A stretch of 64,000 bases of DNA from Leptidea sinapis (taxonomy: Eukaryota; Arthropoda; Insecta; Lepidoptera; Pieridae): positions 999,501 to 1,063,500 of the forward strand of contig NC_066266.1 of the NCBI RefSeq assembly GCF_905404315.1, written 5' to 3'. Made by a program: the position numbers and the translations under genes. Every line of letters starts with the position of its first letter. Positions within the stretch are counted from its first letter, which is position 1. Of this stretch, positions 43,996-53,592 are shown in pieces. The notes under the pieces are model-generated. The model had not been told where the DNA came from. It saw nothing but the letters and a program-made list of their open reading frames with translations, and made no database searches.

Positions 43996-44501
43996 TACAT
44001 GGAATACTGTGTATTATAATTATTTTATTTAATACCGTTAATCAATTTAGCAGTTAGAAGGAGCAGCATCCTCTTTCCTACCCGAGACATCCTTGGTCAT
44101 ACCCTATTATAATAAAGCAGCCCCCCTGAAAACGGATTAGCTAAAATAATAATACAAATGGAAATTTTATACAAAAACTAACGTAAAAACACAGTTATAT
44201 ACAGGCCTGTCACATTACACAATATCAGTTGCACGTGTTTTTGTTCTCATGTCACAACGCGACCTTGTTTCCTGCTGTAATACATATGGTGCTCCCACAT
44301 TGCCGTTATAAAATGTTTGTAAACATTTTATAACACCAAAACATTTACTAACAAATGTTAACAATTGTTGCACTTTGTTAGAAACTGTTACATGTTATAA
44401 GTGCTCCTACATTGATGGAAAATGTTTAAACATTTTATAACATCTAGTATTGGCTCGCAGTTTGGTTTCGCCTTCTGAGGGCTGAGGACGTCTACACGAA
44501 A

Positions 44502-44909
44502 ATGGAAGAAGATTTGCTCATTGGAATAGCTTTTATTTTTTGTTTAAAAAAGAAGAAAAAGCGCTCTTATTGGATGCGCCAAACGCTAAAAGCTAGAGGA
44601 AAATATAGTGCCACAGACTATCTCAAGGATTTAGGTATTGATGGTTGCTTAAAAGATTTTATAAGAATGAACAGTTCCGAATTTGAATATCTACAAAATT
44701 TAATTGGGGCAAAAATAGGCAAACGAGACACTACATTTAGAAAATCTGTAAGTGTGACGGAAAGACTTGCGGTAACGTTAAGATTTTTGGCAACTGGTAG
44801 CAGTTATAAAAGTCTTGGAAATGTGTTCAAGTTGTCAGACCAAGTGATATCTATTATCGTACCAGAAGTGTGCGAGGCTCTCAATGAGGTTTTAAAGGAA
44901 TACATACAG
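44502..44909 (+). CDS. Harbinger transposase exon 1
   Basis: ATG at 44502 opens 136 codons in phase 0 to the donor CAG|GTAAGT. The peptide has a basic KKKKKRSYWMRQTLKARGKY stretch and a predicted helix-rich region (SVTERLAVTLRFLATGSSYK and SLGNVFKLSDQVISIIVPEV), which is typical of the N-terminal half of PIF/Harbinger transposases. The intron to exon 2 is 990 bp and holds an exon of the opposite-strand gene. Confidence 0.92.
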
Positions 44910-45042
44910 GTAAGTCAAACAACATTTTTAATTATTTTTTTATTTACTTTTAATATGATCTAATCTAATCATACTTTAGGTAGGTACCTATCTTACCTTA
45001 CTAATAATTTTTTTAATACTTAACAAACCAAACATGTATTTT

Positions 45043-45651
45043 TTAATTTTTGATTGATTCCAACAAATCGTTTAATGATTGGGTCGAATCTTGGCTTGAT
45101 TCCGATAAATTAGACGGACTCTGTGTTCTTGCGCTGGTACGAGTATGTGTCCTGGAGTTATCCGAAGAACTGGTTTCAAATGAAGCCGAGGGACTCGGTG
45201 CGGTGTAGTATCCTCTCGAGCTACAGTCAGCATTATTTTCCGAAAAAGTGGATAGATTTGGTTCAGAGTTGTATCCCCAGGAACTACTAGCGGTTGGGTC
45301 TGTAAAGGTTGTTGGAAAATCATATTGTCCCATTGTCGCATTGTACAAAATATTGTTAATGTGATGTTGAGCAGTATTCTTAGCATGACTGTTTTTTATT
45401 TGTTTCAGTTTCATCGAGACATACTCTCCAAATGCGTCATTTTCATCCCTGCTTTTTCTAGATTCGTACATTCTTTGTAAAATATTTACAGCTTCTTGTT
45501 GTGTTGGATCTTGTTCTACTTCAGGCCGTCTTCTTTTCCGAAATGGTTTTGGGGTGGCGAAAGGCGTGCCCGTAGTTTCATCAGTGACAGTATTTCCTGT
45601 TTCGTTCAAACTGAGAGTGTTTTCTGAAGCAATTCTGTTTTCTTCGTTACC
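45043..45651 (-). CDS. Harbinger MADF-type partner protein, exon 2
   Basis: The exon starts after TTCTTTCAG and encodes 202 residues to a stop at 45043. It contains a basic patch (PKPFRKRRRPEVEQDPTQQE) and a segment DAFGEYVSMKLKQIKNSHAK with AQHHINNILYNATMG that resembles the BESS interaction motif. The rest is Ser/Thr-rich and probably disordered. The exon lies entirely inside the transposase intron, on the other strand. Confidence 0.88.
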   Translation of the reverse strand, partial: GNEENRIASENTLSLNETGNTVTDETTGTPFATPKPFRKRRRPEVEQDPTQQEAVNILQRMYESRKSRDENDAFGEYVSMKLKQIKNSHAKNTAQHHINNILYNATMGQYDFPTTFTDPTASSSWGYNSEPNLSTFSENNADCSSRGYYTAPSPSASFETSSSDNSRTHTRTSARTQSPSNLSESSQDSTQSLNDLLESIKN

Positions 45652-45899
45652 CTGAAAGAATAGAACTAAACGATAATTTCAAGTTATAGGCGCGTCAAAT
45701 TAGCTAAAATTGTAAAAAAATCTATAACCGCGATTTTCTTTTTCTATTACTTAACAACCCTTAACTGAAATCATATTTTTTTATAGTGTATTCTATTAAT
45801 ATTTCATACTTAATAAAAATATCCAATAAAATTTGTTAGAATAACGAGTTATAAATTTATTTTTCGCGCCTATTTCTTAATCTTCTATTTTTGTTCCAG

Positions 45900-46709
45900 A
45901 TACCAACAACACCTCAAGAGTGGCTACACGTGGCAAATTCATTTGAAGAAAAATGGAATTTCCCAAATTGCTTAGGAAGTATCGATGGAAAGCACGTAGC
46001 CATACAAAAGCCAATTGATAGCGGCAGTGAATATTACAACTATAAAGGATTTTACAGCGTTGTACTTTTAGCGATAGTGGACGCAGAATACAACTTTCTG
46101 TACGTGAATATTGGCTGCCAAGGACGCATAAGTGATGGCGGAGTTTTCGCAAACACAAAATTTCGAAATAAAATTAACGACAATAGTTTAAAAATACCCA
46201 GTGACAGCTCACTACCAGGCAGAAACAAACCTCTTCCTTATGTGTTCGTAACAGATGATGCGTTCCCTTTACAAAAACACTTATTAAAACCTTTTCCAGG
46301 ACCACAGGATAGCAATTCTAAGGAAAGAATCTTCAGTTATAGACTGAGTCGTGCGAGGAGAACAGTAGAGAACGCATTTGGGATTTTGTCAGCCAGATTT
46401 AGAGTTTTACGAACTACAATATTATTAGATCCAGAAAAAACTACTACTTTAATTATGACATGCGTGCTACTGCATAATTTTATAAGAAAAACTGAATCGA
46501 GCATGATTTACGCTCCATCTCAATACTATGATGGAGATGACATAGTAACTGGTACACGTATCGATGGACAATGGAGATTAGAACAGCAGCAATTAACACC
46601 ACTTGAAGCATGTGAATCCCTGACAGATGATGGGAAAGAAATAAGAAAAGAATTCGCAGAATATTTTTCAAATGAAGGGTTTTTGGACTGGGCATCTAAA
46701 TATTATTAA
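45900..46709 (+). CDS. Harbinger transposase exon 2 (DDE domain)
   Basis: The exon starts after the acceptor TTTTTGTTCCAG and encodes 269 residues to TAA at 46707-46709, so the spliced protein is 405 residues, normal for the family. Catalytic-type acidic residues are in place: Asp about 165 in GSIDGKHV, Asp about 215 in GRISDGGVF, Asp about 255-256 in YVFVTDDAFPL, and Glu about 293 in RRTVENAFGIL. VLLHNFIR follows, another conserved block. The enzyme cuts and pastes the element in the nucleus. Confidence 0.95.
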   Translation: MPTTPQEWLHVANSFEEKWNFPNCLGSIDGKHVAIQKPIDSGSEYYNYKGFYSVVLLAIVDAEYNFLYVNIGCQGRISDGGVFANTKFRNKINDNSLKIPSDSSLPGRNKPLPYVFVTDDAFPLQKHLLKPFPGPQDSNSKERIFSYRLSRARRTVENAFGILSARFRVLRTTILLDPEKTTTLIMTCVLLHNFIRKTESSMIYAPSQYYDGDDIVTGTRIDGQWRLEQQQLTPLEACESLTDDGKEIRKEFAEYFSNEGFLDWASKYY

Positions 46710-46731
46710 AAGACGTTAAAATAAAACTCAC

Positions 46732-47058
46732 CTGCAACCCTCCATCGACAGTTAAACTTGGAATATTTTTGCCTTTAAGGAACATGAGTTTTTTAAATGC
46801 AAACCATTTACTTGACTCATTAGCTCCTGCACCAGATTTATTAGATTTACATTCTCGGTTAAATTGACCTACGAGTGATCGAATCTTTTTTTCAATTACT
46901 TTTTTATCCATATTAAATTCACTGGCAATTTCCATCCAAGCATCGTGTTTTTTATTTCGGTCTTTGTAGCTCTCTGACATCGTGTTCCATAGTACTTCTC
47001 TTGCTTGAAACATTTCAATCAGTTTGTAAACATCATCGTTATTCCAATTACCGGACAT
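46732..47058 (-). CDS. Harbinger MADF-type partner protein, exon 1
   Basis: ATG at 47058 opens 109 codons in phase 0 to the donor CAG|GTGAGT. The peptide WNNDDVYKLIEMFQAREVLW, NKKHDAWMEIASEFN and VIEKKIRSLVGQFNRECKSN is a MADF/Myb-SANT-like DNA-binding domain. In this superfamily the second protein helps the transposase enter the nucleus and bind element ends. Spliced to 45043-45651 it gives 311 residues. The intron (45652-46731) contains the whole second exon of the transposase on the opposite strand. Confidence 0.9.
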
Positions 47059-47356
47059 ATTTTATTGCTTGGCGCACGCGCAACCACTAATACACACGCA
47101 CAGCGATGCACGCTGACACAAAGGAACTGACAAGCGAGACACCACGCGCAGCGACCTGCGTACTCTAACCCCCACCGCACCGCACCGCCTATCCCGCCAT
47201 CACCCTTATAAAATGTTTACAAACAAAAGATAACACATTTTACTAACATTACTAAACATTTTCTAACATGAAAATTTATTTGTGATTAAATGTTTGCTAA
47301 CAAATGTTTACTAACGTTATTAAACATTTTCTAACGGCAATGTGGGAGCACCAATA

Positions 47357-50300
47357 CTGAATTTTTTTTTATTTAATAATTACTTCTATCCGGTAACATC
47401 CTTTAGAATATTTTTCTAACACTCCTTGCTTATTTTTAAACTAAACGTCGAGACTGCGTTCTTAGTATTTAGATGCATTATTTTTTATTATTTTTATTTG
47501 CTAGCTGCTTCCACGACGCGGACGTCTAAACAGCGTCATAAATACATGTAGAGTAGATAAAATGTAGCCTTTATGTTGTCCCGGCGTATACTTTATATCT
47601 AGCCTAGTCGGTCGAGTACGTATGTACCTACGTATGTACAGAGGTTAGCGTTCACGTAAAACAGACAGACGGACAATGTTTATTAATTTGTCGTTTGTGT
47701 TCAGTTACACTCCATTTATCACAATCGGTTTTTGGAATAAATAACCAATGGACAGACACATCGACTGTACAGTTTAATGATAGTATATAGGTAGATATAT
47801 AATATGGCATCTACAGCAGTTGCACCTGATACATACATAAATGATAGATGACAAAATACAAGAAATCATCTTTTTAATTTTTTTTTGCGAAAATCTCTGA
47901 TGTCCTCAAGTTTAATATATATTCGTATACACGTGAAGAAATTATTATTGTATTTTTATTGAATTTGGAACACATAATGTCGTCAGTTATTTGTAGAGAT
48001 CTTCTTTAACAATTACAAATCTGTACATCTTCTAAAGCTTCATTTATTTATGTTTTATATAGAACACGTATTTTTGCGTTAAAACTGCATTTTCGTCGTA
48101 TGTCACTTGATTCGATCTATTTATATGTATATGTATATATGTTGGCCTTGTAAAAGCATTAGTATTAAAAATACTAAAGAGTTAATGCTAAGCGTCACTG
48201 ACTCTTTACCATTTGTCAATCAAAATCTTTATATTACTCTATGGTTATAACTGACTTGAAAAATGGTCTAGGAATCAGAATTTTGAATCGATTTTAATGA
48301 TAACTTTTTTCATTAGCTCTGTATATCTCATAGGTAGCCGTACCTTCTTAAATAGTATGCGGGTACGAATAATTAACTGTGAAAGAATTGTGAACTATTT
48401 TGATGAAAATAAATATCTTATTATATATTTTTCTTTATATATTATATAAATATTATAACGTGGACACTATTAAGCAACAAATACTATGGCCCGACCTCAT
48501 GATTCCATAGCATTCAAATAGATATACAGAATGATTCTGATTATTGCAATCATTTAAAATATGTAATTAGGCATAAGATGATGGCTATAAAATATGAAAA
48601 TATATGCTTTGTAATCGACTTTCGCAATTATTGTGGGTGCATAAAAATTAGTGACGTAACTGCCGGAGTGAGCTTACGTGTAGGCGCGGGCGGCACGGAA
48701 ATAGAAATACAATCAATAGGAGATGACTCGGACTAGTATTATTTTACTAATGTACACAGTAACTACACAGAAATATATAACAAAATGCAAAATACCATCC
48801 TCACATTCCGAATGGGTCCGCCACACTTTGCACCTTACGTGGCTCATTGCTATGCTCCTCACGCTACCGCGATGTTGCCTTCTATGCCAACACACTAGGC
48901 GCGCATAAGACTGGGAGCGGTTAATGTATTTCGCAGCTCCATAACGAACTAAGCCGATCTTTTAGTTCGTAAGTTCCTTTTTCGGGTCCTAGATAGATCG
49001 TTCGCCCGATGCGGATTTACTACCCTTTATGAAAAGATTTGCATGACAGATGATATTATGTCGTGTCTTCGAATTCGAAAAATGATCCGTACACAGATTA
49101 TTAATATCATGAAGCATCCAAAGAATTGAGAATGAACTAAAGAACTAAGGACCGAAGGATAACGGAAATAGTACGCGTAGTTTGTTAGTGGGAGCACTCT
49201 TTCGAACTGGTTCGTTCGCAAACTACACAAGCCTAACACATTGTTCCTTTAGTAATAGGGAGGGGTGGGCACGCCGAGGATCATGATGTCCGGCATGACG
49301 AGAATTGTTGCCATACTACGTCCCTGCCTTCATTCGTCGCTATTCGTCGAGTGTGTGGCAGGCCCATTATAAGTTAGTCACAAGAGGATATACTATAATT
49401 ATCACAATCGGAACTGAATCGTCAATTTGTGTCACTAGAACACAAAATTAACTTTTTGACATAAGATGGCTTCGACCCTATTCTGGTTTTGTTACGAAAA
49501 TATAATTAGTAGGTACCAAAAATAAGAGTACAAGAAGCTAGAGAGGTCTGTCTGTGGATCGAGAATGGGGAATATTTTGGATGCCGCTCGAGACTCTACG
49601 TCGATACTCGAGGGAACGGGAGTGCGAGAGTGAGATCGGTGCGCTTATGTTCCTTCCTCTCGCCTTGGTGTCGCTTCGTTCGTGTCGGTATTCGGGCGCG
49701 AGTCATAAGACCCGAGGTGGCGAGGCGAGACAATCAAGCTCACTCTCGCGCTCGCTCGTTTTGTTGTTGACTACTGAGAGTAAGGACGCGTGACATTTTC
49801 TATCATGACAGAGTGAAGTAACGATTTGTGCAACACTTTAATTATATCAAAAGGAACCAAATCATTTGGAATTAGCTAACGCAGTCACTTGAACCATGTG
49901 CGTCTTGTAGTAGACATAGCAGGAAACTTACCAAGTCCTCTGAGACACAAGTATCATTGACTGGTCTTTCAGTGTATATCTGTATAAACCAAATGATTGA
50001 CGTTAAATGCATCATGCAGGTTACCGTGACCCGGACCGAAGTGGGTTATCATAAAAACTGATATTGTATTCCGCGTACCGGTCCCTACTCAGCGCCTTGT
50101 AGGGTTGATGAAAGTCGCGAAAGTTGTCCCCGTAGAGCCGAACGATGTATCTTACTCGATATGTGTCGGCTAACAAGTTGTACATATATCGGCTCTTAAG
50201 CTCATGGCCCAACCACTATATTATTTCAACCTTATAAAAGATACAAGCGACCCACCTGGCTACGTACGGGTGCAATTGTCGCGCTGAAAAGCACGTTTTG

Positions 50301-50920
50301 TCTTTAAAAAAATTCAATTAATGCTGTAATGCTTAAAATCGCCTCGTAAATATGCCATTATTTCTCGTAAAAAGTGAAGGATATTATTTTATTCCTGTAT
50401 GCCTAACAGCTAGACGTATACCATTGCGCACTTTTATGTAGACCTTTTTAAGGTGTACATATCTTCAGTTTCAGGGTTCAACCAGCAATGTAACCGCAAA
50501 TATTTTGTTTATTTCCAACATCACATTAGAAACATCTAGAATTATTAGTGTTTCACCACTATGTTATGCATGTTTTATACATATTAACCTTCCTCTTGAA
50601 CCACTCTATCTATTAAAAGAAACCACATCAAAATCTGTTGCGTAGTTTTAAAGATCTAAGCTATACATAGGGACAGACAGCGGGAAACAACTTTGTTTTT
50701 CACCATGTAGGTGATTATAATCTGATATGCGTGAATGGAAATTATAACTTAATCAGTTAAAAGTAATAAGAAAAAGTCTTAGAACTCAATTCAAACGCGC
50801 CATCTACTATGAAAAGTTGTACCTAAAACTTAACCATCCAATGACTCCACTTTCACTCCTACTATTACATCATACTAAAACTACTGTGAAAGGATTCTAT
50901 ATGATAAATATAACTCATTT
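47357..50920. other. Mostly unassigned stretch
   Basis: It is AT-rich with two GC-richer islands: 48655-48960 and 49545-49800 (many CTCGCTCG/GCGAG-type words). Neither gives a recognisable domain. A 63-codon minus-strand ORF at 50021-50212 is listed separately. Confidence 0.4.
50021..50212 (-). other. Unidentified 63-codon ORF
   Basis: The minus-strand peptide MGHELKSRYMYNLLADTYRV and onward is rich in Tyr and Arg and less AT-biased than its surroundings. A GTAACC follows the last codons and could be a weak donor, but there is no convincing acceptor and I know no matching family. It may be a transposon relic. Confidence 0.2.
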
Positions 50921-50924
50921 TATA

Positions 50925-51671
50925 AATTGTATACTGATTGATCTAAAGATGTGTCGGGTTAATAAACATAATGCACAATGAGCTGATTGCAATATCTGAA
51001 TGCCTGTCTTATATATTGTCACTCGAATGTGATAAGTTTGTGATTTTATCTGACTCAAAGAGCGCCCTTCTACATTTAGCTCGGCTAACCTCGAATATTC
51101 GAGGATACCCGATAAGCCTATGACATTTTAGAATCCATATGCGAAATTAGAAATAAAAATAAAGCCGGCAACGAGGAAGCAGATACGGCAGCCAAAAGCG
51201 CCGTTGGCGACGGAGTACCATATGACCTTGTCCCATTACCAAATGAAATTTTGATAAAATTTAAACAGGACTGTATACTAGATTGGCAAGAATATTTTGA
51301 CGAAAGATCGCGGGAAAAGGGCATATGGTATAAAACAATAGTGTGTCAGCTCCCTCGATATCCATGGTTTACAGAATCCAAAGTTAAAAGGACGGATATC
51401 GTAACAACCGGGCACATTCCATCAAATAAATTTAAATTTTTAAAAGATCGCTTACACAAAATTGTACAGACTGTGGAGACACAAGAATCGATGATGTTTT
51501 AGCATGTGTAATAGCTTACTAGCCACTCCACTACCAAGTTAAGATGTGTTATTGTTAATGTGTTTTCAATTTTTTGGTTATATTTGGCTCTCTGTTTTTT
51601 TATATAATGTGTGAGGTAATTAAGGGTTTTTTGTAAGCTACGGGGGTGAAATAAAGCCCAAAAAAAATAAA
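50925..51671 (+). mobile_element. LINE fragment with RNase H domain and poly(A) end
   Basis: The plus strand reads YTD*SKD near 50929 (the RNase H TDGSK motif with a stop), then ELIAISECLSYILSLECDKF and VILSDSKSALLHLARLTSNI, then GNEEADTAAKSAVGDGVPYD and the C-terminal DWQEYFDERSREKGIWYKTI up to 51502. These are the RNase H and tail regions of an I-group LINE. Part of the domain near 51115-51150 is missing. The 3' UTR ends GTGAAATAAAGCCC plus an A-rich tail at about 51671. Confidence 0.82.
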
Positions 51672-53410
51672 GGTGTAACATAAAACGTGGGAGTGGTAAT
51701 ACAGATCTCGCGCGCTCTCTCGCACCTACAGCATATGATTTTTTATTAATTTATTTAGTTTAAAATACAATAAAACACTTTAAGGCGCTTATCCGTGTAT
51801 GTTAGCCGTTTCAAATTTAATTACATAAATATTTAATAAGAAAAGAACAATTTTCAATTACAGTTATTACACCATACATCGTACTGTAACGAAGTAGTAT
51901 TGTAATCAATAAAAAATATAAAATTATATAAGTGATGTATTTTGTTAAAAGTATTGTTTTGTATATTGTGTCAAGTTGATATGTTATAATTGTTTGTCTG
52001 TTGATTGTTAACTGAGGTTAATATATCTGGCCCTTGTGCTTCCATAAAGTAATTGAGATTTTTTTTTGAGCCGTGCCCTATATAAGTTAGAGTGCTAAGT
52101 TCGAGTATTCTTTATTTATAATGAATTCTAAGTGGACACTCTGTCCAAATATAGTGATTATAAGAATTGTGTGTGTTTAATTAACCACCCCTTCTACATA
52201 AGTATTATTCCGATCGATTCAGCAGTTTTGCAGTATTACCGAAGGAAAAAAAAACGGCTCTACATTTATTAGTATAGTTATACTTAAAACCGTGAATGAT
52301 CGGCATACAATTGATTTGATTGCAATTGGACAGTGTCTACGTGTTTGTATAAAACTATAAGTTATATTGTGTCTACTATTACATCACGTGTTCGCTTTTA
52401 ATATTATTAAGGTTATTAATTACCTAGTATTGTCACTTCCGCTGTAATTAGTGTGGTGTGTTGGCTGTGTTGTATAACAATATGATTCACAAACTTTAAA
52501 AGTCTATATTTATTACATTGTTAAAGTTTTCATTTTCCGATTAATCAAATTACCGTTACGGTTTTTATTATTAATATATTAGTGCACATAAAGCTTTCGA
52601 TTTAGGTCACTTTTATGTTATTATATGTACTTATTATAACATTTATTCTTAGGAAAAATATAATGTAACCAATTTAGTAATTATAAACTTGTAAGCAATA
52701 CAAAATTCGTATAAAACGTTAATAAAATAGAAGTTAATATTCATGAACATTTATTGAAATAAGCGTTTTCTTGCCGAAATCCATAATTATCCAAATTCTG
52801 TGAGTTTTCTTTCCTTTAATTTCCGCAAATATTTCTATTTAATCAAGTTTCGTGCCACAATTTTGCGAGTCGACATCTCCTGAGGATGCCTCGTGTAGAC
52901 ACCGACTTACGTATCGAATTGATTAAAGACAAATATTAGCGGAATTTACACCCAAGAAATCTCACAAAATTTAATAATATTGATGTCAATTTTCCTCAAA
53001 AATAGTCAATTATTGAATAAACATAAGTATTTATCAGGTATATTGTTATAATATTAAAGAAGCGGTCAAATAATTATCTATGAGGTACGGAACACTTAAA
53101 GGTCACTAAATAATTTAAATCTTAAATTTATGAACTCTAACGTAAAACAACTTACTAACAACTTATAACCGCATTGCATGAACGGAGAGTGCTATTTATG
53201 TGATGTTGTTATATTAATTGAGCCGATAATCAATAATAATATGTGTTTTAATATTGTGTTCATTACGATCGAGTTGTGATGAATCACGCGGCCATGTGGG
53301 CGGTTGTCAGAAAAACGAGTGGATAATTTAGATAGCGATTATAGCGCCCGTAATATGTTGACTTACTACCATCGGTTGAACCTTAATCTCGTCTATCATG
53401 TTTTATATTA
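51672..53410. other. AT-rich stretch, nothing recognised except a short repeat
   Basis: Around 52855-52980 lies GTCGACATCTCCTGAGGATG, followed by TCGAATTGATTAAAGACAAA. The second block recurs inverted at the very end of the window (63938-64000). No gene is supported. Confidence 0.4.
52855..52985 (+). repeat. Short dispersed repeat shared with window end
   Basis: ATCGAATTGATTAAAGACAA and TAGCGGAATTTACACCCAAG match, in reverse orientation, the last 60 bases of the window. The class is unknown. Confidence 0.6.
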
Positions 53411-53414
53411 TGAA

Positions 53415-53592
53415 AATAAGGGACAAGACGAGCAGGACGTTCAGCTGATAGTAATTGATACGCCCTGCCCATTACAATGCAGTGCCGCTCAGGATTCTTG
53501 AAAAACCCCAAAAATTCTGAGCGGCACAACAACTGCGCTCGTCACCTTGAGACATAAGTCTCATTTGCCCAGTAATTTCACTAGCTACGGTT
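53415..53592 (+). repeat. Dispersed repeat family, copy 4, with hairpin
   Basis: From AAGGGACAAGACGAGCAGGA to TTTCACTAGCTACGG, in the same orientation as the 9376 copy. A clear hairpin pairs GTGCCGCTCAGGATTCTTG with CCAAAAATTCTGAGCGGCAC. Confidence 0.78.

Larger units (their letters stand above)
44287..47353. mobile_element. PIF/Harbinger DNA transposon, apparently complete
   Basis: The 3,067-bp element has terminal inverted repeats TGGTGCTCCCACATTGCCGT on the left and its complement on the right, continuing imperfectly through AAAATGTTT-rich subterminal sequence. It is flanked by ATA on both sides (44284-44286 and 47354-47356), the 3-bp duplication expected of this superfamily. It carries both standard genes, a DDE transposase and a MADF/Myb-type DNA-binding protein, and neither shows a stop or frameshift. 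This is the best-preserved element in the window and could be recent or still active. Confidence 0.94.

Noticed and set aside
45072..45386. 104-codon minus-strand ORF overlapping the MADF exon
   Set aside because: It is an out-of-frame shadow of exon 45043-45651, which is spliced in phase to the MADF domain.
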